14,882 bases of DNA from Candidatus Hydrogenedentota bacterium (GCA_011046175.1 DSBB01000006.1:1-14882), one strand, 5' to 3'. Positions 1 through 8,328 are shown, counted from the stretch's first letter. Program-made: numbers and translations. The notes: generated from the letters alone by a model not told the origin.

Positions 1-81
1 CCCGTGTAGTATGTGCGCTGTACGGTTGTGATATATGCAAGGAACGCACGGCGTTCAAGTACTGTAATGAATGGTATGGAT

Positions 82-100
82 GGTGGGTTAAAGGCCCACC
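82..100 (+). promoter_or_regulatory. Hairpin in the acs leader
   Basis: Six-base arms GGTGGG (82-87) and CCCACC (95-100) flank a 7-base loop, about 30 bases before the acs start codon. It is too far upstream to cover the Shine-Dalgarno sequence (AAGGGAG, 121-127). A role in mRNA stability or regulation is only a possibility. I found no convincing sigma-70 promoter in 1-132, so the acs promoter is either non-consensus or to the left of the window. Confidence 0.35.
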
Positions 101-132
101 GGTAGTTTACAACAACAAGAAAGGGAGAAACT

Positions 133-2139
133 ATGGGGACCGAAGACAAAAAAGCCATCAGTTCGTTGATGACCGAAAACCGGACGTTTCCGCCACCCGC
201 TGAAATCACGGCCAAAGCCGCCATCAAGACCATGGAAGAGTATCAGCAGATGTGGGAAGCCTCGGTTGCCGAGAATTCCGACCCGTTCTGGCTGGAACAA
301 GCCAAAACACTGACATGGTTCAAAGAGCCCACTGTCGGCTTGGAGTACACCTGGGACACGGAAAAGCGCATCATTGAGCACACATGGTTCAAGGATGGCC
401 AGTTGAACGTATCGGTGAACTGCCTTGACCGCCATCTGGGCACGGAGCGCGAGAACAAGGTGGCGCTGGTATGGCAGGGCGAGCCCGAAGACGATGTCAT
501 CAAAATGACGTATAAAGAACTGCACACGGAAGTGTGCAAGTTCGCCAACGTGTTGAAGAGCCTGGGCATTAAGAAGGGCGACACGATTACCATTTATCTG
601 CCCATGATCATTGAACTGCCCATCGCGATGCTCGCCTGCACACGCATCGGCGCCATCCATTCCATCGTGTTCGGCGGTTTCAGCGCGGACGCCATTGCCA
701 CGCGCACCGAAGACGCCAAATGCAAGATGATCATCACCTCGAACGTGTCGCTGCGCTCCGGCAAGCATATCGGACTGAAAGCCATTGCCGACGACGCAAT
801 GGAGAAGCCCGAATCCAAGAGCATCGAAAAGTGCATCGTTGTCAAGCGCAACGACGAGCCCTGCAATATGAAGGAAGGCCGCGACCTGTGGTACGACGAA
901 CTCATGGCGAATGCAAGCGCGGACTGCCCGCCTGAACCGATGAACGCCGAGGACCCGCTGTTCATCCTGTACACCTCCGGCTCGACCGGCAAGCCCAAGG
1001 GCGTGGTGCATACCACCGGCGGCTATCTGCTGCACGTCGCGCTGACGCACAAGCTTGTGTTTGATTTGCGCGAAGACGACATGTACTGGTGCACCGCCGA
1101 CATCGGCTGGGTCACCGGACACAGCTACATCGTATACGGCCCGCTCGCCAACGGCGCCACTTCGCTCATGTTCGAAGGCGTGCCCACGTATCCCGATGCC
1201 GGGCGATTCTGGCAGATTGTCGAGAAGTTCAAATGCACCCAGTTCTACACCGCCCCCACCGCGATCCGGGCGCTCATCCAGAAGGGCGATGAGTATGTAA
1301 ACAAGTATGACCTGAGTTCGCTGCGTATTCTGGGCACCGTGGGTGAGCCCATCAATCCGGAAGCGTGGATGTGGTATTACAAGACGGTAGGCAAAGAACG
1401 CTGCCCGATTATGGACACGTGGTGGCAGACCGAGACCGGCGGCTTCATGATTACGCCGCTTCCGGGCTGCATGACGCTGAAGCCGGGAAGCGCGAGCCGT
1501 CCCTTCTTTGGCGTGGACCCCGTCATTTTGCGCGACGACAACACCGAAGTGGACGTAAACGAAGGCGGCAAACTTTGCATTCGCAAGCCGTGGCCGGGAA
1601 TGATGCGCACCATGCGGGGCGACCACGACCGCTTTATTGACACCTATTTCACCATGTACAAAAACATCTATTTCTCGGGCGACGGCTGCCGGAAGGACGC
1701 CGACGGCGATTACTGGCTCATGGGCCGCATTGACGACGTGGTCAACGTGTCCGGCCACCGCATCGGCACCGCCGAGGTCGAAAGCGCGCTCGTAAGTCAT
1801 CCGAAAGTGGCCGAGGCTGCCGTGGCGCCCATGCCGCACGAAATCAAGGGACAGGCGCTGTACGCTTATGTAACCTTGAATTCCGACGTGGAAGCAAGCG
1901 ATGATCTGCGCAAGGAACTGGTAATGCATGTGCGCAGCGAAATCGGCCCCATTGCCGCGCCCGACGTGGTACAGTTCGCGCCCGCGCTGCCCAAGACGCG
2001 TTCCGGCAAGATCATGCGCCGTATCCTGCGCAAAATCGCTGAAGACGCTGTGGACCAGATTGGAGACACCACCACGCTGGCCAATCCGACCGTCGTGGAA
2101 GCGCTGGTTGCCGAGCACAACCGCCTGGTGAAAAAGTAA
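133..2139 (+). CDS. acs: Acetyl-CoA synthetase (AMP-forming)
   Basis: Converts acetate, ATP and CoA to acetyl-CoA, AMP and pyrophosphate via acetyl-AMP in the cytoplasm. At 668 residues it has normal Acs length. An ACAS N-terminal region spans about residues 36-90. The adenylate-forming domain carries the phosphate-binding loop YTSGSTGKPKGVVH (280-293) and WWQTETGG (430-437); the Trp in this motif restricts the acyl pocket to acetate in characterised Acs enzymes. The hinge region is GRIDDVVNVSGHRIGTAEVE (531-550), and the C-terminal PKTRSGKIMRR (620-630) has the catalytic Lys626, a known acetylation target in this family. The ATG at 133 is preceded by AAGGGAG six bases upstream. A strong terminator follows, and an OFA-family transporter lies downstream on the same strand, which suggests acetate or short-acid use. 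Substrate assignment is firm by motif; the physiological direction (scavenging) is inferred. Confidence 0.97.
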   Translation: MGTEDKKAISSLMTENRTFPPPAEITAKAAIKTMEEYQQMWEASVAENSDPFWLEQAKTLTWFKEPTVGLEYTWDTEKRIIEHTWFKDGQLNVSVNCLDRHLGTERENKVALVWQGEPEDDVIKMTYKELHTEVCKFANVLKSLGIKKGDTITIYLPMIIELPIAMLACTRIGAIHSIVFGGFSADAIATRTEDAKCKMIITSNVSLRSGKHIGLKAIADDAMEKPESKSIEKCIVVKRNDEPCNMKEGRDLWYDELMANASADCPPEPMNAEDPLFILYTSGSTGKPKGVVHTTGGYLLHVALTHKLVFDLREDDMYWCTADIGWVTGHSYIVYGPLANGATSLMFEGVPTYPDAGRFWQIVEKFKCTQFYTAPTAIRALIQKGDEYVNKYDLSSLRILGTVGEPINPEAWMWYYKTVGKERCPIMDTWWQTETGGFMITPLPGCMTLKPGSASRPFFGVDPVILRDDNTEVDVNEGGKLCIRKPWPGMMRTMRGDHDRFIDTYFTMYKNIYFSGDGCRKDADGDYWLMGRIDDVVNVSGHRIGTAEVESALVSHPKVAEAAVAPMPHEIKGQALYAYVTLNSDVEASDDLRKELVMHVRSEIGPIAAPDVVQFAPALPKTRSGKIMRRILRKIAEDAVDQIGDTTTLANPTVVEALVAEHNRLVKK

Positions 2140-2157
2140 ATACTTGTGGGTGGAAAA

Positions 2158-2207
2158 GGGAGGCGGCGTTTTATCAAACGCCGCCTCCCATTCTTGAATG
2201 TTTTTTT
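2158..2207 (+). terminator. Rho-independent terminator of acs
   Basis: A perfect 14-bp stem (2158-2171 with 2176-2189) with a 4-base loop starts 18 bases after the acs stop. It is followed by a T-rich stretch ending in seven Ts (2201-2207). It separates acs from the downstream transporter gene, so the transporter probably has its own promoter or depends on readthrough. Confidence 0.9.
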
Positions 2208-2242
2208 GTTTCTTATTACATGAACATGGGAGATACAGTATC

Positions 2243-3562
2243 ATGGCGGAAGGTAATGCTACAATGAACCGTTGGATAGTCGTGGTTGGCGCGATTTTAA
2301 TCCAACTTTGCCTCGGGGCTATCTATGCATGGAGTGTTTTTACAAAACTGCTGACGGAGCCCGGTGGCGCTTATGAATTCTCGGCCACACAAACCCAGTT
2401 GGTGTTTTCGGCGGGGCTGGCGTGCTTTGCCATTGTCATGGTCATTGCCGGACGCATGCAGGCAAAGGTGGGGCCAAGACCCATCGCAATGGCCGGCGGC
2501 ATTGTATTGGGCGCCGGCTATATACTCGGGGGCTTTCTGGGACAAAGCTTTATCATGCAACTGCTGTGCATCGGCATCATTGGCGGCGCCGGTATCGGAC
2601 TCGCCTATGTAGTGCCCATCGCGGTATGTGTCAAATGGTTTCCAGATAAAAAGGGACTCATTACAGGCCTTGCCGTCGCAGGATTCGGGTTTGGCGCCAC
2701 ACTCTGGGTCAAAATGGGGGACAGCTGGTTCGGCGGACTCCTCAATAATCTGGACGGCATGCTCGGATTGCCCGGCGTTCAGGCGGTCTTTGTCGTTTAC
2801 GGCGTCGTGTTCCTCGTTTGCGTGCTGCTCGGAAGTATTGTGATGGTCAACCCGCCCGCTGATTTTAAGCCGGCAGGATGGACGCCGCCACCGGCCGCCG
2901 CGGGCGCCGCCACCGGTGATGTCAATCTGACGGAAGGACAAATGCTCCGCACACCCCAGTTCTATATGCTGTGGATTACGTTCATGGCGTCGGCAATGGC
3001 AGGATTAATGGTGATTGGCATCATCAAACTTTTCGGCATAGACGCGCTCCAGGCAAGCGGCGCCGCCGCCACCCCGGAAGAAGCGGGTATCGCCGCAGGA
3101 ACCGCCATGGCGCTGTTCGCAATCTTAAACGGCTTGGGACGCATCGTCTGGGGCGCGGTCAGCGATAAGCTGGGACGTAAATTCTCAATTTTCCTCATGT
3201 GCGCCTTGCAGGGCGTCATGATGTTGGCCTTTTACAAACTGGGCGCAACAAAACTCGGACTCACCATCGGAGCATGCATCATCGGGTTCAACTTTGGCGG
3301 AAACTTCGCCTTGTTCGCATCGGCTACAGCAGACTTTTTCGGCAATAAAAATGTCGGACTGAATTATGGCTATGTGTTTTTGTCTTACGGTGTGGCCGGA
3401 ATTGTAGGTCCCCAAATTGCGGGGTTCTTCAAAGACCGCGCCCCTGTTGACGCTGTTGATGTTACCGTCTGGTTGCCGCCCATGGTGATCGCAGGCGTGG
3501 CATGCCTGGCTGTCGCCCTATTGACATTGGCGCTCAAACCGCTGAAAGCGCAGGACTCCTAA
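2243..3562 (+). CDS. OxlT/OFA-family MFS carboxylate transporter
   Basis: Integral inner-membrane major facilitator of the oxalate:formate antiporter (OFA) family, about 439 residues with roughly 12 hydrophobic segments. Evidence: N-terminal RWIVVVGAILIQLCLGAIYAWSVF, the family hallmark in TM1; the loop 2-3 motif GRMQAKVGPRP; its second-half counterpart GAVSDKLGRK; and a proline-rich central loop (NPPADFKPAGW) followed by LRTPQFYMLW, as in OxlT/YhjX relatives. Members carry oxalate, formate, pyruvate, lactate or related acids. The neighbouring acs makes acetate or another monocarboxylate likely, but substrate cannot be read from sequence. I chose the ATG at 2243 (GGGAGA nine bases upstream); the ATG at 2264 (GGAAGG ten bases upstream) is nearly as good. 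An in-frame ATG at 2198 lies in the T-tract of the preceding terminator and is unlikely to be used. Confidence 0.88.
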   Translation: MAEGNATMNRWIVVVGAILIQLCLGAIYAWSVFTKLLTEPGGAYEFSATQTQLVFSAGLACFAIVMVIAGRMQAKVGPRPIAMAGGIVLGAGYILGGFLGQSFIMQLLCIGIIGGAGIGLAYVVPIAVCVKWFPDKKGLITGLAVAGFGFGATLWVKMGDSWFGGLLNNLDGMLGLPGVQAVFVVYGVVFLVCVLLGSIVMVNPPADFKPAGWTPPPAAAGAATGDVNLTEGQMLRTPQFYMLWITFMASAMAGLMVIGIIKLFGIDALQASGAAATPEEAGIAAGTAMALFAILNGLGRIVWGAVSDKLGRKFSIFLMCALQGVMMLAFYKLGATKLGLTIGACIIGFNFGGNFALFASATADFFGNKNVGLNYGYVFLSYGVAGIVGPQIAGFFKDRAPVDAVDVTVWLPPMVIAGVACLAVALLTLALKPLKAQDS

Positions 3563-3613
3563 GAAGCCGCACAGAATATAAACTCTCGTTTGCATCAGAA
3601 ATGGGAGGGGATT

Positions 3614-3644
3614 GGGGAGACGTGTCCGGGATACACGTCTCCCC
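3614..3644. terminator. Terminator-like hairpin between convergent genes
   Basis: A perfect 12-bp stem (3614-3625 with 3633-3644) around a 7-base loop lies 51 bases after the transporter stop and 71 bases past the stop of the convergent small gene. Neither side has a good T-run, so it is a weak intrinsic terminator by rule. Its position between convergent genes suggests a bidirectional terminator or mRNA 3'-end stabiliser. The rest of 3563-3715 shows no gene. Confidence 0.5.
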
Positions 3645-3715
3645 TTGTGATTCAGGCGAGGAAAATGACGGCTCCAAGATTGTTCCTATCCCGGATAAAA
3701 CAACAGGCGGAACGC

Positions 3716-3877
3716 TTAATTCGGCCACCAGTCATATTCGCTAATGGGCTGGTCGTCCGTAAGAAACCAGGCAATGAGGAAGATTGGGCTGAGAACAGTA
3801 CGAGCCAATGCCCATATTACATCGAACAGGTAATCCACCACAAAATATGCAACATTGAGAAAACCCTTGTTTGACAT
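3716..3877 (-). CDS. Small membrane protein, 53 residues, unknown function
   Basis: Not a family I recognise. The frame runs ATG (3877-3875) to TAA (3718-3716). The predicted protein begins MSNKGFLNVAYFVVDYLF, continues with a second hydrophobic stretch (about residues 27-39, with a central Pro31), and ends in an acidic, Trp-rich tail (DDQPISEYDWWPN). The first stretch (6-25) contains Asp15 and Asp19 in an otherwise hydrophobic helix. A helical hairpin or one bent transmembrane helix is likely. Gene status is supported by a consensus Shine-Dalgarno (AAGGAGAG, 3884-3891) six bases before the ATG and a near-consensus sigma-70 promoter about 45 bases further upstream. It converges with the OFA transporter, and an accessory role there is possible but unproven. 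Its independent promoter argues for separate expression. Confidence 0.72.
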   Translation of the reverse strand: MSNKGFLNVAYFVVDYLFDVIWALARTVLSPIFLIAWFLTDDQPISEYDWWPN

Positions 3878-3929
3878 ATCATGCTCTCCTTGCATCCTTT
3901 GTTATGACAGAGACCGCTTCACACCGCAT

Positions 3930-3958
3930 ATAGTACACAACAAGGCTGCAAATGTCAA
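3930..3958 (-). promoter_or_regulatory. Sigma-70 promoter of the 53-residue gene
   Basis: Reading the minus strand, a perfect -35 TTGACA (3958-3953) and -10 TACTAT (3935-3930) are separated by exactly 17 bases. Transcription would start near 3923, giving a leader of about 45 bases to the ATG at 3877. No obvious operator palindrome overlaps it. Confidence 0.78.
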
Positions 3959-4023
3959 TATATTGTGCTTTTGGCCCCGCATAAAAAACACCCGCCCCAG
4001 CGCTGTCCCTGTGCTGCACAAAT

Positions 4024-6657
4024 TCATCTCGCCTCGATAAAACACAAGGTCTGTTGTTTCATGGGATCGGCGTAAAGGCGCGCTTTGGCGCCGGGGGCAA
4101 TGTCCTCAATATGCAGCAAACGGATCACATCCTCGAAGAGCGCGGCGTGAGACAGCACGTGGGTGAGATGGTTCGTTGATTCCTGGAAAAAACGCCGGGA
4201 GAGCAGGGTGTCTTCCTTGTCCGGGAAAAGGGCGAGGTAGAGCATGTCCATCTCGACGAGTTCGCTGAAGAAATGCGTGCCAAGCGACACGTCGGGCACG
4301 AGGTCCTCGCGCATGGCGACGATTTCGCACAGGGTGCTGATGGTCTCGATTTCAGCGAAGGACACGGGCACCCCAAGATCGGGGCTGGCCGTACCCCAAC
4401 GTCCCGGTCCCAGCAACATGGTGTGCGGATGCCTGCGTATGGCCTCGCTGTGGGTCAGCTCGCCAATAATGCGCGCAACCTGATGACGTTTCTGTATGGG
4501 CAGCTGCCCATAGGTCTCCGGACTGACAAAAATAAAACGGTCCACCACGTCCGAGCGGGGTTGGCCAATTACCGGCCCCGACGAACGCATGACAATTCGC
4601 TCTTCAGGGATGTCCTCAGGCGGCGCCACCGATACCGCGTCTCCTTTCACCTGCAAGGGCCGACACTGAACGATGTTGATGCGATACTCCCGTTCCGACA
4701 GGAAGTTGACGGTAAATTCGATGTCCACCGGATAGTCGTACGCGCTCTGCAGCGTTTTCAGTCCCGCCCGCATGTCCTCAACAAAGGACGTGTCCCGGAT
4801 AAGCTTCTCAAAGCTGATGAACACCGGCGATTGTGAGGCGAGCCCCTGGCCGCGCATCTCGCGTTCCAGCTCCGCGTCCCGGGCGGAGAATAATTTCCAC
4901 GGGCGCTCCGCGGCGTCCCAGGTGCGCTTCACCACCTGCGGAAAGTCCATTGTGACAAGGTGATTGGCGCTCAGATCAAGCAAGTCCACCTTGCGCTGCG
5001 CGTATTTGCGTCCCGAGGCGCGACCGCTCTCGGGCGTTTGCAGCGGCGCGTTCAGCGCGATGATGCGCGTATAGTCGTCATCCGACCGATTAACGGCGCG
5101 CGTTCCAAGGCCGAACACCAGCCGCAGCAATCCGGCGCGCGGATCTATATCTTCGTGCCATACATACGGGTTGAACGAAAAGCCCACGCCCGCAATGTCC
5201 GGCGCAAACAGGTCGCTTCGCTGCAATCCGGAAACGCGCTGCACAAGAAGCCCCATCTGTTCTTCACGGTCGAGCAGCCCGTGGCATTTGCGATAGGCCA
5301 ACGCCTGTTCGCTCATGGCGCTGGCGTACACAGTGCGCACCGCGGACTTGAAGTCTTCCATACGCTGCTGGAACGAACCCTGGTTCGCGCAAAACACGCT
5401 TTCATACTTGCCCGCAAAGGAGTTGCCGAAATTATCCTCCAGCAATGAGCTCGAGCGGACAATGATGGGCGAGCAGCCGAAATAGTCCATCATGCGCGCC
5501 AGCTCATCCTCCACCTCCCGCGGAAACACACCCGTGATAATGCGGCGACGAATTTGCTCCGCGCCGTCAAGAAAATCTTCCGCCATCTTTTGCCGACGCC
5601 GAATCCACCAGCAGCCGTTGCGCACAAGATAGGTATAAAAAACATCGGAGCCGATATAAAAACTGTCATGCCCTTCCAGCAGCTTCTGCCAGCGTTCGCC
5701 TCCGCGTTGTTTCAGTATGGCCTGCGCAAGCAGCATGCCCACCGCCTTGCCGCCGATCATGCCGGTGCCGATGATGCGTCGGCCGATATCAAGCAAGTCC
5801 TCCAGATTCAGGAAGGCGCGCGCAAGGTCAAGCACCCGGGCGTCCCGCGAAATTACCATGCGCAGAAGGCGCTCAAAAAGTTCGTTCGCTTCCTCGCTTG
5901 CCAGTCCTTCCGCCGGCCCAAGCAGCAGTTCCTGCGCCTGCAGAAAGGTCTTGTTCCACACGTCAAGGGGGATTACGGCGCACCCCACGGCCGAGGGCGG
6001 CGCATAACGCAGGATTTCGGTGATGGTGTAACTCTCCGATATGGGCGCAAACGTCCCGTCACGCCACTGGTGCAGCGTATGCATGTTCGGAGAGAAGCGC
6101 TGCTGCGTTTTGACCGGGCGCAGGTAGATGCCGTTATTACGCTGATATACGTCTATCATCACCTGCGCCGTCTCACGTATGGGCATGACCGCCTCGTTGG
6201 AATGGCTGTCACGCATAACGGCAAAATACGCAAGGTCGCCCCGGTCATACAAATACGGACAGGTCAGCATGAAAAAGTTGCAGAGCATCTGATCACTGTA
6301 CCACGTGGCGGCCAGATTCGACAGCGAATCGAACACGTAATAGGCGCCGCGCGGCGTCTTTTCGATAATCGTGTGAACGGCGTCCAGGAAAGGTTCGAAG
6401 CCGATGCCGGGATCGAGGTCGTAGCGTTCCACGTTGCCGTTGAACATTTCAGCCTCCAGAAGCGGCGCATGCCTGGCATAGCGAAAATAAACAACCTTGC
6501 GACCGGAATCCGCCCCGTATTGACAATAAGGAACAACAAAGGCGCGGTAGTCTTCCACGCGATCAACGCGCCAGACAACATTATCCCCCGCAACCAGCCC
6601 GCGCAAGAGTTGGTCAAGCTCGGCCAGTCCGGTGCTTAATGTTCGCTCCAGCGTCAA
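4024..6657 (-). CDS. PEP synthase-like protein with RecA/KaiC-like N-terminal domain, lacking the phosphohistidine domain
   Basis: About 877 residues, cytoplasmic. Residues 1-200 resemble a RecA/KaiC fold: LSTGLAELDQLLRGLVAGDNVVW matches the entry to the P-loop, but the Walker A GxxxxGKT is replaced by WRVDRVEDYRA. A Walker B-like YYVFD (106-110) is kept. The central part is a PPDK_N/PEP-pyruvate-binding ATP-grasp domain: IGGKAVGM (301-308), IIVRSSSLLEDNFGNSFAG (398-416), DIEFTVN (645-651) and QCRPL (664-668). A conserved tail contains LLGPGRWGT (748-756) and SLGTHFFSELVE (791-802). The swivelling phosphohistidine domain and PEP-binding barrel of true PpsA/PpdK are absent, so it is probably not a complete PEP synthase; a kinase or phosphotransfer role is open. 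I prefer the TTG at 6657 because AAGGAA sits seven bases upstream and homology starts there; an upstream ATG at 6717 would add 20 unrelated residues. It follows gdhA by about 100 bases and may be co-transcribed. Confidence 0.82.
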   Translation of the reverse strand: MTLERTLSTGLAELDQLLRGLVAGDNVVWRVDRVEDYRAFVVPYCQYGADSGRKVVYFRYARHAPLLEAEMFNGNVERYDLDPGIGFEPFLDAVHTIIEKTPRGAYYVFDSLSNLAATWYSDQMLCNFFMLTCPYLYDRGDLAYFAVMRDSHSNEAVMPIRETAQVMIDVYQRNNGIYLRPVKTQQRFSPNMHTLHQWRDGTFAPISESYTITEILRYAPPSAVGCAVIPLDVWNKTFLQAQELLLGPAEGLASEEANELFERLLRMVISRDARVLDLARAFLNLEDLLDIGRRIIGTGMIGGKAVGMLLAQAILKQRGGERWQKLLEGHDSFYIGSDVFYTYLVRNGCWWIRRRQKMAEDFLDGAEQIRRRIITGVFPREVEDELARMMDYFGCSPIIVRSSSLLEDNFGNSFAGKYESVFCANQGSFQQRMEDFKSAVRTVYASAMSEQALAYRKCHGLLDREEQMGLLVQRVSGLQRSDLFAPDIAGVGFSFNPYVWHEDIDPRAGLLRLVFGLGTRAVNRSDDDYTRIIALNAPLQTPESGRASGRKYAQRKVDLLDLSANHLVTMDFPQVVKRTWDAAERPWKLFSARDAELEREMRGQGLASQSPVFISFEKLIRDTSFVEDMRAGLKTLQSAYDYPVDIEFTVNFLSEREYRINIVQCRPLQVKGDAVSVAPPEDIPEERIVMRSSGPVIGQPRSDVVDRFIFVSPETYGQLPIQKRHQVARIIGELTHSEAIRRHPHTMLLGPGRWGTASPDLGVPVSFAEIETISTLCEIVAMREDLVPDVSLGTHFFSELVEMDMLYLALFPDKEDTLLSRRFFQESTNHLTHVLSHAALFEDVIRLLHIEDIAPGAKARLYADPMKQQTLCFIEAR

Positions 6658-6759
6658 TTTGTCGTTCCTTGGCCTATGCCGTCGCAAACAAGCGGGGCGC
6701 AGCAACACAAGAACCAAAAACCCCGTCTTACCCGTCCTACTTATTCGACAACTAAAAAC

Positions 6760-8100
6760 TCACACCACGCCCTGATCGAGCATCGCGTCCGCCACCTTGA
6801 CGAAACCGGCAATATTCGCGCCAACAACGTAATTGCCCGGCTTGCCGTAATCCGCGGCAGCGTCCGCGGCCTGCGCATGAACTGCGCTCATGATTTCCTG
6901 CAGCCGTCTGTCCACTTCTTCCCGCGGCCAACGGGTATGTTGCGCATTCTGCGCCATTTCAAGGCCGGACACGGCCACCCCGCCGGCGTTGGCGGCCTTG
7001 CCGGGGCCAAACAGCACATTATTGGCGAGAAACGCATCCACGCCATCCGGATCCGTGGGCATGTTCGCGCCTTCCGCAACAAGAGTACAACCCTGTTTCA
7101 CAAGCAGCGCAGCGTCTTCCCCGTTGATTTCATTTTGCGTGGCGCTGGGAAACGCGCAATCGCACGGAATAAACCAAGGACGCTTCCCCTCGTGATACGT
7201 TGCGTTCTTGTAGCGGTCGGCATATTCCTTGATGCGGCTGCGGTACACGTTTTTCAGCTCCATGATGTACGCCAGCTTTTCCGTGTCAATACCGTCCGGA
7301 TCGTGGATCGAGCCGTTCGAGTCGGAAACGGAAACCGGTTTCGCGCCCAACTCGATCAGTTTCTCAATGGTGTACTGCGCCACATTGCCGGAACCGGAAA
7401 CCGTGCAAACTTTCCCTTCAAAATTTTCCCCCTTCGTGGCCAGCATGTTTTGCGCGAAATAGACCGCGCCGTAGCCGGTGGCCTCGGGACGTATCAGCGA
7501 ACCGCCCCAGTTCAGCGCTTTGCCCGTAAGAACTCCGGTAAATTCGTTGCGCAAACGCTTATACTGACCGAACAAAAAACCAATCTCGCGTCCGCCCACG
7601 CCGATATCCCCGGCAGGAACGTCCGTATTCGGACCGATATGACGCGAAAGCTCGGTCATGAAAGACTGACAAAAGCGCATCACTTCATTGGACGACTTGC
7701 CCTTGGGGTCAAAATCCGAACCGCCCTTGCCGCCGCCCATGGGAAGCGTGGTGAGCGAGTTCTTGAAAACCTGCTCAAACGCGAGAAACTTGAGTATGCC
7801 CAAATACACCGTGGGATGAAAACGCAAGCCCCCCTTGTACGGGCCGATGGCGCTGTTGAACTCAATGCGGAAGCCCCGGTTGATATGCACACGGCCCTTG
7901 TCGTCAAGCCACGGAACCCGGAACATAACCACCCGCTCGGGCTCGGTAAGTCGTTCGAGGATACGGTTCTCTTCATACTCAGGGTGGCGTTCCATAACGG
8001 GTTCGAGCGCATCAAGCACTTCGCGAACCGCCTGATGAAATTCAGGTTCCGCAGGATTCTTTTTTACCACCAGTTCATAAACATCTTGGATATACGACAC
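6760..8100 (-). CDS. gdhA: Glutamate dehydrogenase, NADP-type
   Basis: Catalyses reductive amination of 2-oxoglutarate with ammonium to glutamate, linking nitrogen assimilation to the TCA cycle; the family forms cytoplasmic hexamers. At 446 residues it matches GdhA of the E. coli type. Visible motifs are PYKGGLRFHPTV (87-98), the GDH signature LPMGGGKGGSDFDP (119-132) with catalytic Lys125, PAGDIGVG with catalytic Asp165, the Rossmann turn SGSGNVA (235-241), and SDSNGS (259-264), where Ser after the second strand is usual for NADP enzymes. The start codon is GTG (8100-8098), preceded by AAGGAGAG four bases upstream. The promoter at 8209-8237 gives it a leader of about 100 bases with two inverted repeats. 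Coenzyme preference is inferred from that motif. Confidence 0.96.
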   Translation of the reverse strand: MSYIQDVYELVVKKNPAEPEFHQAVREVLDALEPVMERHPEYEENRILERLTEPERVVMFRVPWLDDKGRVHINRGFRIEFNSAIGPYKGGLRFHPTVYLGILKFLAFEQVFKNSLTTLPMGGGKGGSDFDPKGKSSNEVMRFCQSFMTELSRHIGPNTDVPAGDIGVGGREIGFLFGQYKRLRNEFTGVLTGKALNWGGSLIRPEATGYGAVYFAQNMLATKGENFEGKVCTVSGSGNVAQYTIEKLIELGAKPVSVSDSNGSIHDPDGIDTEKLAYIMELKNVYRSRIKEYADRYKNATYHEGKRPWFIPCDCAFPSATQNEINGEDAALLVKQGCTLVAEGANMPTDPDGVDAFLANNVLFGPGKAANAGGVAVSGLEMAQNAQHTRWPREEVDRRLQEIMSAVHAQAADAAADYGKPGNYVVGANIAGFVKVADAMLDQGVV

Positions 8101-8112
8101 GGTTCTCTCCTT

Positions 8113-8169
8113 GAAAGGCCTTTCGGCGCTAATGGGTTGGGAGCAAACAGCGCAATGGCTTCATTGCGC
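8113..8169 (-). promoter_or_regulatory. Structured gdhA leader: hairpin plus palindrome abutting the Shine-Dalgarno
   Basis: Two inverted repeats lie in the untranslated leader. The first is an 8-bp stem GCGCAATG/CATTGCGC (8150-8157 with 8162-8169) with a 4-base loop. The second is a perfect 12-base palindrome GAAAGGCCTTTC (8113-8124) directly touching the Shine-Dalgarno at 8105-8112. In the transcript, CCUU of the palindrome could instead pair with AAGG of the Shine-Dalgarno, so translational control or dimeric operator binding is possible. It matches no riboswitch I recognise. Confidence 0.4.
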
Positions 8170-8208
8170 ACCTTCTTCAGAAGCGGAATCTAACATCCGG
8201 TTCGCTGT

Positions 8209-8237
8209 AGTGTACCTATCTGAAAAGGCAAAGTCAA
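8209..8237 (-). promoter_or_regulatory. Sigma-70 promoter of gdhA
   Basis: On the minus strand, -35 TTGACT (8237-8232) and -10 TACACT (8214-8209) are separated by exactly 17 bases. Transcription would begin near 8202, about 100 bases before the GTG start. No other equally good match lies in the intergenic stretch. Confidence 0.65.
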
Positions 8238-8328
8238 ATAAATACTCCCGACACCATTTCTACCCATGCCGCAAGGGATTTGTTCATCCTCCACGTGACG
8301 GCGGCGGCGAATGGGAATGCGCCAAGAC

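Noticed and set aside
54..80. A possible acs promoter (TTCAAG and TATGGA).
   Set aside because: Poor match and only 15 bases apart; not supportable.
2198..2242. An earlier in-frame ATG for the MFS transporter.
   Set aside because: It sits in the T-tract of the acs terminator and lacks a Shine-Dalgarno.
88..2244. A 718-codon open frame antisense to acs.
   Set aside because: It is a shadow of the GC-rich third-position pattern of acs, has no recognisable domains and no Shine-Dalgarno, and acs is unmistakable.
5554..6639. A 361-codon plus-strand frame inside the PEP-synthase-like gene.
   Set aside because: Lies wholly opposite clear family motifs; product is rich in Arg and His with no family resemblance.
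6676..8193. A 505-codon plus-strand frame opposite gdhA.
   Set aside because: Antisense to a well-conserved enzyme, with typical shadow composition.
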